Part shown: one piece after another, positions 1-5,268 of the stretch
How the letters are laid out: every line of letters begins with the position of its first letter
How positions within the stretch are numbered: the stretch's first letter is position 1
The notes under the pieces: model-generated
Seen by the model: the letters and a program-made list of their open reading frames with translations, nothing else
Told to the model about the DNA's origin: nothing
Database searches by the model: none
DNA from: Acidimicrobiales bacterium
Lineage (GTDB): Bacteria > Actinomycetota > Acidimicrobiia > Acidimicrobiales > Ilumatobacteraceae
Length of the DNA: 5,268 bases
Direction of reading: 5' to 3'
Assembly (NCBI GenBank): GCA_030833305.1
Contig: JAURHL010000141.1
Span: forward strand, 1 to 5,268
Translations under genes and position numbers: made by a program

Positions 1-347
1 TCGTCGCGCGAGCGCACCATGTCGATGATGAAGTCGATGGCAGGCGTGGAATCCGCCGGCCGCGACGGCTCTGGCAACTCCGCTCCGTCCATCCCACTCT
101 TTCCATGTACGTAGTCGGCGAATACCGGTGGCTGGACGAGCGGCTTGTCGGCTCCCGAGTGCAACGGTGCCGTCGATCCGCAAAGATCCAGGATGATGCG
201 TGCGTTTCGCGTGGTGAGTTCGAGCGGTGCGTTTCCCGCCACCGTCGTAACCCCCAGTACGTTGCAGAACTTCGCGGCCACGATGAGTGCGAACGCATCG
301 TCGTGACCGGGATCGCAATCCAGGATGATGTTTGGTGGAAGCGACAT
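1..347 (-). CDS. Nucleoside hydrolase (inosine/uridine-preferring family), N-terminal part only
   Basis: Enzymes of this family split the N-glycosidic bond of ribonucleosides to give ribose and a free base, usually in the cytoplasm for purine/pyrimidine salvage. The visible 115 codons start MSLPPNIILDCDPGHDDAFA. This carries the family's calcium and catalytic motif DxDPGxDDA, with D10, D12, D16 and D17; by family analogy D12 is the likely general base. Next come VTTVAGN (N39), a TRNA motif, HSGADKPL, and an HGKSGMDG stretch. Together these match the family in order and spacing. The family is usually about 310-340 residues, so roughly two thirds lies beyond position 1. The start is ATG at 347: an in-frame TGA at 375-377 excludes any earlier start, and no other start codon lies between. 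The ribosome binding site is weak (AGG at 357-359). The gene follows the alpha-glucosidase by 53 nt on the same strand. The true substrate (inosine, uridine, another nucleoside) cannot be told from this part. Confidence 0.93.
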   Translation of the reverse strand, partial: MSLPPNIILDCDPGHDDAFALIVAAKFCNVLGVTTVAGNAPLELTTRNARIILDLCGSTAPLHSGADKPLVQPPVFADYVHGKSGMDGAELPEPSRPADSTPAIDFIIDMVRSRD

Positions 348-400
348 CCAGACGAGCCTAAACCACCCCGATGATCACCCGGCAGTCACGTGGAGTTCCT
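348..400 (-). other. 53-nt spacer between alpha-glucosidase and nucleoside hydrolase genes
   Basis: This short gap has no hairpin followed by a T-run, so I see no terminator, and it is too short for a convincing separate promoter. It contains two 6-nt palindromes, CACGTG (387-392) and TGATCA (372-377), both common enough to arise by chance. On the minus strand AGGA (397-400), directly after the upstream TGA, stands 7 nt before a GTG at 389 that opens a four-codon reading frame ending at 375. Co-transcription of the two flanking genes is the simplest reading. Confidence 0.6.
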
Positions 401-2047
401 TCAACCGTCCTGCGCAAACCACGCGGTCGTATCGGGGGGAACCATTCCGTCGACGAGTTCGCTCGATGCACACAGCAACGTGCCTCGCACCGTCGGCGTG
501 GGGCCATCGCCCATGTTGGCGACGCACACCACGGTGGGGTGATTGGCAAGCACCCGCTTGAACACCACGACACCGTCCCGGCAACGCACGTCATCCCACT
601 CCAGTACGCCGCTCAACAGTGCGTGGTGCGCCCGGCGAACGGCAATTGCCTTTCGCACCCGCGCCAGTGACGACGAGGGATCGGATTCCTGCACCTCGAC
701 GGACAACTCGCCCCAAGTCGTTGGTTGAGTCAGCCATGCAGGCGACCCCGTCGACGGACCGAAACCCAACGACACGCCACCACGGGTCCATGGCATCGGC
801 ACGCGACATCCGTCCCGGCCGAGATGTTCGCCGTTGGTGCGCCGGAAGTGCGGGTCTTGTCGCTGCGAGTCATCGAGATCGATCACCTCTTCGAGACCCA
901 ACTCCTGGCCATTGAACAGATACGTGGTGCCCGGCAACGCGAGAATCGTGTACATCGCGGCGCGTGCGCGACGACGACCCAATGCGAGGTGTTCGGTGGT
1001 TGCAACCTGCCGAAGCACCACCCGTCCCCCGTACCGCGTGGGCGAACGACGCACATCGTGGTTCTCCGTCACCCACGTCGTCGGCGCACCGACCAATGCG
1101 TCCGCAGCCATCGAGTCGGTGATGATTCGCTTCCACGCCTCGCCGTTCCACTCGGCAGTCAGCAGGTCGAAGTTGAATCCGGTATGCAACTCGTCGGCAC
1201 GCAGGTACCGGGCGCGCTTCTCCGGCGTGTCGAGCCACGCCTCCGCCACGAACACCCGCGGCGGGTCGTAGGAGTCGGCGATCCTCCTCCACCGTCGGTA
1301 GATGTCGTGCACCTCGGGTTGGTCGAAATACGGGCGGGCGTGTGGATCAAGCAGGGTCGCATCGTTCGCATCCTTCACGTCGGGATATCCCGCCTCTTTC
1401 ACCATCCCCTGGGCAACGTCGATTCGGATTCCATCGACCCCCCGGTCGAACCAGAACCGCAGCGTGTCATCGAACTCCTTCACCACGTCGGGGTGATTCC
1501 AGTTGAGGTCCGGCTGACCGGAGTCGAACAGATGGAGGTACCACCACCCGGTGAGTGCACCGCTCGCGTCCCGAATTTGCGTCCAGGCGACGCCCCCGAA
1601 AATCGACTGCCAGTTGTTCGGAGGAAGTTCACCATGTTCACCCTTGCCCTGCACGCAGTGGAAGCGCTGCCACGCGGCCGAACCCGGAGGGGTTCCAATG
1701 GCTTCCACGAAGAACGGATGCTCGATGCTGGAGTGATTCGGAACGACATCCAGGATCACCCGAATGTCTCGCGCGTGCGCCTCCCGAATGAAGCGCTCCG
1801 CGTCCGCGATGGAACCGAACAGTGGGTCGACGTTGCGATAGTCGGAGACGTCGTAGCCCCCGTCGCACTGCGGGCTCGGAAAAATCGGACTGAACCACAC
1901 GGCGTCCACACCGAGAGCCTGCAGGTAGTCCAACCGAGAAATTGCGCCCGGCAGGTCACCGACGCCATCACCGTTTCCATCGGCGAACGACTTCGGATAC
2001 ACCTGGTACACCACGGCATTTCGCCACCATTCCAACCGTTCCGTCAC
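401..2047 (-). CDS. GH13 alpha-glucosidase, cytoplasmic (GH13_30-like)
   Basis: Predicted to release glucose from the non-reducing end of imported maltodextrins in the cytoplasm. The protein has 548 residues, which is full length for the family, and no signal peptide. It opens with WWRNAVVYQVYPKSFADGNGDGVGDL, whose D23, N25, D27 and D31 match the calcium site of alpha-glucosidases and oligo-1,6-glucosidases. GH13 conserved regions are all present: DVVPNH (100-105), QPDLN (178-182), GIRIDVA with nucleophile D210, VFVAEAW with acid/base E269, and TENHD with D331. The HARPYFDQPEVHDIYRRWR stretch (236-254) and GRDGCRVPMPW (410-420) resemble actinobacterial GH13_30 enzymes. A small beta-rich C domain ends near PPDTTAWF. 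The start is GTG at 2047, chosen because AGGTGA lies 6 nt upstream and because WWR at residues 7-9 fits the family N-terminus. Linkage preference (alpha-1,4 or alpha-1,6) is open: V211 after the nucleophile is isomaltase-like, whereas the overall similarity suggests alpha-1,4. Confidence 0.95.
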   Translation of the reverse strand: MTERLEWWRNAVVYQVYPKSFADGNGDGVGDLPGAISRLDYLQALGVDAVWFSPIFPSPQCDGGYDVSDYRNVDPLFGSIADAERFIREAHARDIRVILDVVPNHSSIEHPFFVEAIGTPPGSAAWQRFHCVQGKGEHGELPPNNWQSIFGGVAWTQIRDASGALTGWWYLHLFDSGQPDLNWNHPDVVKEFDDTLRFWFDRGVDGIRIDVAQGMVKEAGYPDVKDANDATLLDPHARPYFDQPEVHDIYRRWRRIADSYDPPRVFVAEAWLDTPEKRARYLRADELHTGFNFDLLTAEWNGEAWKRIITDSMAADALVGAPTTWVTENHDVRRSPTRYGGRVVLRQVATTEHLALGRRRARAAMYTILALPGTTYLFNGQELGLEEVIDLDDSQRQDPHFRRTNGEHLGRDGCRVPMPWTRGGVSLGFGPSTGSPAWLTQPTTWGELSVEVQESDPSSSLARVRKAIAVRRAHHALLSGVLEWDDVRCRDGVVVFKRVLANHPTVVCVANMGDGPTPTVRGTLLCASSELVDGMVPPDTTAWFAQDG

Positions 2048-2053
2048 GTCACT

Positions 2054-2061
2054 TCACCTTT
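2054..2061 (-). promoter_or_regulatory. Ribosome binding site of the alpha-glucosidase gene, overlapping the amylase stop
   Basis: The minus strand reads AAAGGTGA here. Its AGGTGA matches the 3' half of the Shine-Dalgarno consensus AAGGAGGTGA, and the final TGA is the stop codon of the amylase gene. The gap to the GTG start at 2047 is 6 nt, a normal spacing. The site supports GTG as the start and suggests that translation of the two genes is coupled. Confidence 0.75.
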
Positions 2062-4174
2062 CGTTGTTGAATTCCTGAACGTCACTTCGCACGACGGCGC
2101 CGTCAGCGAAGCGCGAGACCGCCACCACGCGAATCATCCCGCCCTCGGGAAGCGTGCTCGGCGCGAGGAATCCTCGATAGGGCGCCGAGTCATCCACGGA
2201 TACCCGACGCCAACCGTCACCGGCATCGATGATGAACGACACCTCTTGCGGTGAGTCGGACGTCTCCGCCGAGATCAACCACAGGTCGCTGAAGTCGTCC
2301 GGGCCGATCGTCACGACCGGGGTTGCTTTGTTCACGGGAAACTGCTCACCGGCGCGCAACACCGATGCAGAAAGTGGCGGAATCGTGACCTCCATCTCCC
2401 CGATTGCGTCCGATACCGCGCCGGGTACGGGCCCCCACACCTTGTCGAACGTGGCATTCGGTGTGGACGTCGGAACGAGCAACGTGACGGATTCCATCGA
2501 GTTGTTGAAGAGCGTCACGTACTCCAGTCGTTCCCCGTTGTCGAAACGACTGACCGCAAGGGTTCCCGAGTTGCGCGCACGTGGCAACGTCGCCCCGCGC
2601 CACAGCACCGGCACTTCGCGACGGAGGCGCGCCAGTTCCCGAAGATGCTCACCGACCGGATGGTTGGCTACGTCGAACGAAGATCCCGTGCCGATTGGTC
2701 CACCGCCCACACGTTCCTGCACTTGCCACGACGTCACCTGGGTGGGAAACAAGTCCTGACGCGCCTCCTTGTCACCACCGGTACCGATGATTCCGAATTC
2801 GTCCCCGTAATAGATGATCGGCGCGCCACGCGAGAGGTACAACAAACTGTGCCCAAGGTTCACACGTTGCAGCAGTTCGCGGCCCTCCGCGCCCGACTGA
2901 CCCTTGATGACCATTGCCGTACGCCCGATGTCGTGGTTCCCGATGAAGGTGCCGGGCGTCGGGGCACGACCATCGTCGGTGCGCGAGTAGTCGTCGTCCT
3001 CCAAACGCAACATGATTGGACCGGCGCCGACCAGTCCCCCCGCGTATCGGGCAATAGCGTCATACAACGGGAAGTCGAGTTGATTCGGAAGCCCCCATTC
3101 GCGTTCGTAGACACTCTGCGAGATTGGTTCGGTGATCCATGTTTCACCGAAAATCTCGAAATCGTCGATTCCCGCCGACCGTGCCGTTTCCAGGATCTGC
3201 GGAACCCACCGTTTGTAGAAATCGCGATCCACGTGCCGAGACGTATCGATACGAAATCCATCGAATTTGAACCGGGTGATCCAACTGCCGAATACTTGCG
3301 CCAGGCCGTCGACCACCTCGGGCTTCTCGGTGTACAAGTCGTCAAGTCCCGAGAAGTCGCCCTGCTCGATGCACGCCTGTGAGCAGCCACCCCAGTTGAT
3401 GTCACCGCGGTTGTGATAGTTCGACGTGTCGTTCATCCACTCCGGCTTCTTCAGGGATGACTCATCCGGCAACACGTAGGCCTCGTACGCAGGTGACGGC
3501 GCCTCCACGAACCCACTACCGCCCACCAGCATGATCACGTCACCCGTGTGGTTCACCACCACGTCGAGGTACACCTTCATTCCCAAGGAGTGCGCACAAT
3601 CCACGAACTCCACGAGTTCGGCTTCGGTTCCGAAACGCGGATCCACGGTGGTGAAATCCACCCCCCAATAACCGTGGTATGCCGCGCTGTCTCCCTGTAC
3701 CGTTCGCTGCACGACCAGCGGTGTAATCCAGATGCCGTTGAAGCCGAGGTCTGCCAGTCGCTGCAATCCGTTCTTCGAGTCCGTGCAGCCTCCGGTGAGA
3801 CCCTTCAGGTCCCCACCATGGAAGAACCCGATGTCAGTCGGGTCGAAGCCGGTGATCTTTCGTGGACCCGCAAGGAATCCGCCATCGTTCGCCGGGTTGC
3901 CGTTGGCGTATCTATCGGTCATCACGAAGTAGATCACCCGCGATGCAAAATCGGAGTACACGATCGGCAGGGCAAGCGATTCGATCAGCGCCGACTCCTC
4001 CGTTGAACCGGGTACGGGAATCGAGTCTCCTGCCAATTCCGCCGCCGCAGCGTTTGCCGGGTCGATCGCGGTCCCGAGGTCGTCGGTGGAACCAGTCGCC
4101 GAGCAAGCCGCGAGTGCAATCAGCGTTGCAGCTGCAAGGCCGCGGCTAACGAAGCGCTTCGCCGGTTTGTGCAT
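2054..4174 (-). CDS. Lipid-anchored GH13 alpha-amylase with extra C-terminal domain
   Basis: Predicted extracellular endo-acting alpha-glucan hydrolase, tethered to the outer face of the membrane. Numbering is from ATG at 4174 (706 residues). Residues 1-24 form a lipoprotein signal: basic n-region, hydrophobic GLAAATLIALA, lipobox LAAC with C24. An Ala/Asp/Glu-rich linker reaches about residue 75. The (beta/alpha)8 domain (about 75-520) starts VIYFVMTDRYANGNP and carries YHGYWGVDF (167-175), DVVVNH (204-209), GFRIDTSRH with nucleophile D310, EIFGETW with acid/base E344, and FIGNHD with D415. A beta-rich C domain follows (about 520-610), then about 90 residues resembling the Ig-like modules appended to some amylases (SFIIDAGDGWRRVSVDDSAPY). 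All catalytic residues are present. The frame is also open to TTG at 4207, but ATG at 4174 gives the better signal peptide. Neither start has a good ribosome binding site. The exact product (amylase, neopullulanase or glucanotransferase) is uncertain. Confidence 0.92.
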   Translation of the reverse strand: MHKPAKRFVSRGLAAATLIALAACSATGSTDDLGTAIDPANAAAAELAGDSIPVPGSTEESALIESLALPIVYSDFASRVIYFVMTDRYANGNPANDGGFLAGPRKITGFDPTDIGFFHGGDLKGLTGGCTDSKNGLQRLADLGFNGIWITPLVVQRTVQGDSAAYHGYWGVDFTTVDPRFGTEAELVEFVDCAHSLGMKVYLDVVVNHTGDVIMLVGGSGFVEAPSPAYEAYVLPDESSLKKPEWMNDTSNYHNRGDINWGGCSQACIEQGDFSGLDDLYTEKPEVVDGLAQVFGSWITRFKFDGFRIDTSRHVDRDFYKRWVPQILETARSAGIDDFEIFGETWITEPISQSVYEREWGLPNQLDFPLYDAIARYAGGLVGAGPIMLRLEDDDYSRTDDGRAPTPGTFIGNHDIGRTAMVIKGQSGAEGRELLQRVNLGHSLLYLSRGAPIIYYGDEFGIIGTGGDKEARQDLFPTQVTSWQVQERVGGGPIGTGSSFDVANHPVGEHLRELARLRREVPVLWRGATLPRARNSGTLAVSRFDNGERLEYVTLFNNSMESVTLLVPTSTPNATFDKVWGPVPGAVSDAIGEMEVTIPPLSASVLRAGEQFPVNKATPVVTIGPDDFSDLWLISAETSDSPQEVSFIIDAGDGWRRVSVDDSAPYRGFLAPSTLPEGGMIRVVAVSRFADGAVVRSDVQEFNNER
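4103..4174 (-). other. Lipoprotein signal peptide and lipobox of the amylase
   Basis: The first 24 codons encode a basic segment (K, K, R, R), a hydrophobic core rich in Ala and Leu, and the lipobox LAAC, whose cysteine codon is at 4103-4105. The residue after it is Ser, not Asp. The expected path is Sec export, diacylglyceryl transfer to the cysteine and cleavage before it. In a Gram-positive cell this anchors the amylase to the outer leaflet of the cytoplasmic membrane, next to the sugar importer. Confidence 0.85.
4146..4174 (-). other. 29-nt overlap of ATPase 3' end and amylase 5' end
   Basis: The last codons of the ATPase (encoding about TGEALR and the stop TAG) are read in another frame as the basic n-region of the amylase signal peptide. 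No Shine-Dalgarno-like sequence precedes the ATG at 4174, where the upstream bases are the ATPase HYFDA codons. Translation of the amylase may therefore depend on ribosomes arriving from the ATPase gene. If the TTG at 4207 were used instead, the overlap would be 62 nt. Confidence 0.7.
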
Positions 4175-5268
4175 CGAAGTAGTGGAGATTCGCGGTGTCC
4201 AGCGCAATACGAACGTCGGTGCCGGTCTTCATCGCCATTCGAGGCGGGAAATACGCAACCAAATTGGTGACGAACGAGCTCGCCGATTCGGTCGGCTGGT
4301 CTTCCGGTCGCGTGGACGCCGAGATCGCGGAGGTGGAGATGGCCACTTTGGTGGCATTGATGTGCAGATAACCGATCTGCGACGACCCGAGCGCCTCGAG
4401 GAGACCGAGTCGACCAGTGATCGCCGGCCACTGCGGTTTCGTGTCGGCCGCATGCACATCTTCGGCGCGAACGCCGAGCACGATGTCCTTGCCGGCATAG
4501 TCGGGTAGACGCGGGTATCGCCAGTTGCGATCTGCAGGCAATGGAATCGTTACTCCTGCCAGCACGACCGCAACGTTGTCGCCATCCTTTTCCACCCGAG
4601 CCTCGAAGAGGTTCATCGGTGGAGTCCCGATGAAGCCGGCGACGAACAAGTTGGCTGGCTCGTCGTACAACTCCTGCGGAGGCGCCACCTGCTGTAGAAC
4701 TCCCATGCTCATCACGGCGACGCGGTCGCCCATGGTCATGGCTTCAACTTGATCGTGGGTCACGTAGATGGTGGTGGTACCGAGTTGCTTCTGCAAGTTG
4801 GAGATCTCGGCTCGCATCTGTACCCGCAACTTGGCGTCCAAGTTAGAGAGAGGCTCGTCCCTCAGGAACACCTTCGGTTCACGAACGATGGCACGACCCA
4901 TGGCCACGCGTTGCCGCTGTCCCCCGGAGAGCTCCTTTGGCCGACGATCGAGGTACGGAAGGAGGTCCAACAACGTGGCCGCCCACTCCACCTGCTTGGC
5001 AATCTTCTCCTTCGGCTCCTTGCGAAGCCGGAGACCGAACGCGATGTTGTCGGCAACCGAGAGATGCGGATACAGCGCGTAGTTCTGGAACACCATCGCA
5101 ATGTCGCGATCCTTCGACGTCAAGTCGTTGACGACCTTGTCGCCGATCAGCAGGGTGCCATCGGTGATCTCCTCAAGGCCGGCAATCATACGGAGCGAGG
5201 TGGTTTTGCCGCAGCCCGAGGGCCCCACAAACACCATGAACTCGCCATCTCTGATCTCAAGGGAGAGG
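4146..5268 (-). CDS. malK: Sugar ABC-transporter ATPase, MalK/UgpC/MsiK family (start beyond window)
   Basis: Nucleotide-binding subunit that drives import of (malto)oligosaccharides from the cytoplasmic face of the transporter. The frame is open to the window edge; the visible N-terminus is LSLEIRDGEF, so only about 20-25 residues should be missing, and the ATG at 5235-5237 is internal. Counting from that Met: Walker A GPSGCGKT (5-12), Q-loop VFQNYALYP (Q51), signature LSGGQRQR (103-110), Walker B VFLRDE (123-128), D-loop SNLDA (131-135), H-switch VTHDQ (H161). A C-terminal TOBE/OB-like regulatory region follows (about 210-363) with LGVRAEDV and the closing DTANLHYFDAQTGEAL, typical of this family, including a Ser/Thr-rich loop at 302-322. 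The stop TAG (4146-4148) lies inside the amylase gene. MalK, UgpC and MsmK/MsiK cannot be separated by sequence alone; maltodextrin is inferred from the downstream glycosidases. Oddity: Arg126 directly before the Walker B Asp. Confidence 0.95.
   Translation of the reverse strand, partial: LSLEIRDGEFMVFVGPSGCGKTTSLRMIAGLEEITDGTLLIGDKVVNDLTSKDRDIAMVFQNYALYPHLSVADNIAFGLRLRKEPKEKIAKQVEWAATLLDLLPYLDRRPKELSGGQRQRVAMGRAIVREPKVFLRDEPLSNLDAKLRVQMRAEISNLQKQLGTTTIYVTHDQVEAMTMGDRVAVMSMGVLQQVAPPQELYDEPANLFVAGFIGTPPMNLFEARVEKDGDNVAVVLAGVTIPLPADRNWRYPRLPDYAGKDIVLGVRAEDVHAADTKPQWPAITGRLGLLEALGSSQIGYLHINATKVAISTSAISASTRPEDQPTESASSFVTNLVAYFPPRMAMKTGTDVRIALDTANLHYFDAQTGEALR

Noticed and set aside
372..392. Palindromes CACGTG and TGATCA as operator sites
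   Set aside because: Each is only 6 nt, they do not form a longer symmetric site, and they lie inside an apparent operon, not upstream of it. Nothing like a LacI-family or MalR operator is visible.
725..2254. A 509-codon open frame on the plus strand opposite the alpha-glucosidase
   Set aside because: Its protein is Arg/His/Pro-rich with no recognisable motif, and it lies antisense to a complete GH13 gene with all catalytic residues. High-GC genes often leave an antisense frame open.
3224..3256. Arg in place of Lys in amylase region II (GFRIDTSRH)
   Set aside because: Lys is usual in classical alpha-amylases, but Arg at this position is a conservative change that I believe occurs in other GH13 members, and the nucleophile and adjacent His are intact.
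2645..3382. A 245-codon plus-strand open frame opposite the amylase
   Set aside because: It is a shadow of the amylase in composition and position, with no family motif and no ribosome binding site noticed.
4175..4207. TTG at 4207 as the amylase start
   Set aside because: It adds 11 residues (MRWTPRISTTS) before a well-formed lipoprotein signal, uses a rare start codon, lacks a ribosome binding site and enlarges the overlap with the ATPase. ATG at 4174 is preferred, though not proven.
4274..4336. Ser/Thr-rich loop (SAISASTRPEDQPTESASS) in the ATPase C-terminal region as an unusual insertion
   Set aside because: Actinobacterial homologues commonly carry a variable loop at this point between two beta strands of the TOBE region, so it is not remarkable.
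5235..5237. ATG at 5237 as the start of the ATPase
   Set aside because: The Met lies directly before the Walker A loop, and the frame stays open upstream with LSLEIRDGEF, which matches the conserved strand of the family. The true start is beyond the window.

Overview
The window holds the middle of a single minus-strand sugar-utilisation operon. Reading in the direction of transcription, from high to low coordinates, there are four genes. (1) A MalK/UgpC-type ABC-transporter ATPase whose first residues lie beyond position 5268. (2) An exported, lipid-anchored GH13 alpha-amylase. (3) A GH13 alpha-glucosidase with no signal peptide. (4) The N-terminal third of a nucleoside hydrolase, which runs off the window at position 1. 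Genes 1 and 2 overlap, genes 2 and 3 are 6 nt apart with the ribosome binding site lying across the stop codon, and genes 3 and 4 are 53 nt apart. No stretch over 300 bases lacks a gene. I found no RNA gene, mobile element, CRISPR array, long repeat, promoter or terminator.

Functionally this is a starch/maltodextrin pathway. The amylase would cut alpha-glucans on the outer face of the cell membrane. An ABC importer energised by the ATPase would bring in the oligosaccharides; its binding protein and permeases are not in the window and presumably lie upstream, beyond 5268. The cytoplasmic alpha-glucosidase would then release glucose. The nucleoside hydrolase is the one gene that does not obviously belong to this pathway.

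The organism is most likely a high-GC Gram-positive bacterium (Actinomycetota). By eye the DNA is about 60% GC. The ATPase has the actinobacterial MsiK/UgpC style, the alpha-glucosidase resembles the actinobacterial GH13_30 type, and the amylase has a lipobox signal. No rRNA or other phylogenetic marker is present, so this placement is an inference.

I see no clearly new biological system. The points worth a second look are modest: an arginine inside the Walker B motif of the ATPase, the nucleoside hydrolase in a maltodextrin operon, the gene junctions (overlap, shared stop/RBS, and a possible four-codon leader), and some sequence details of the two glycosidases.
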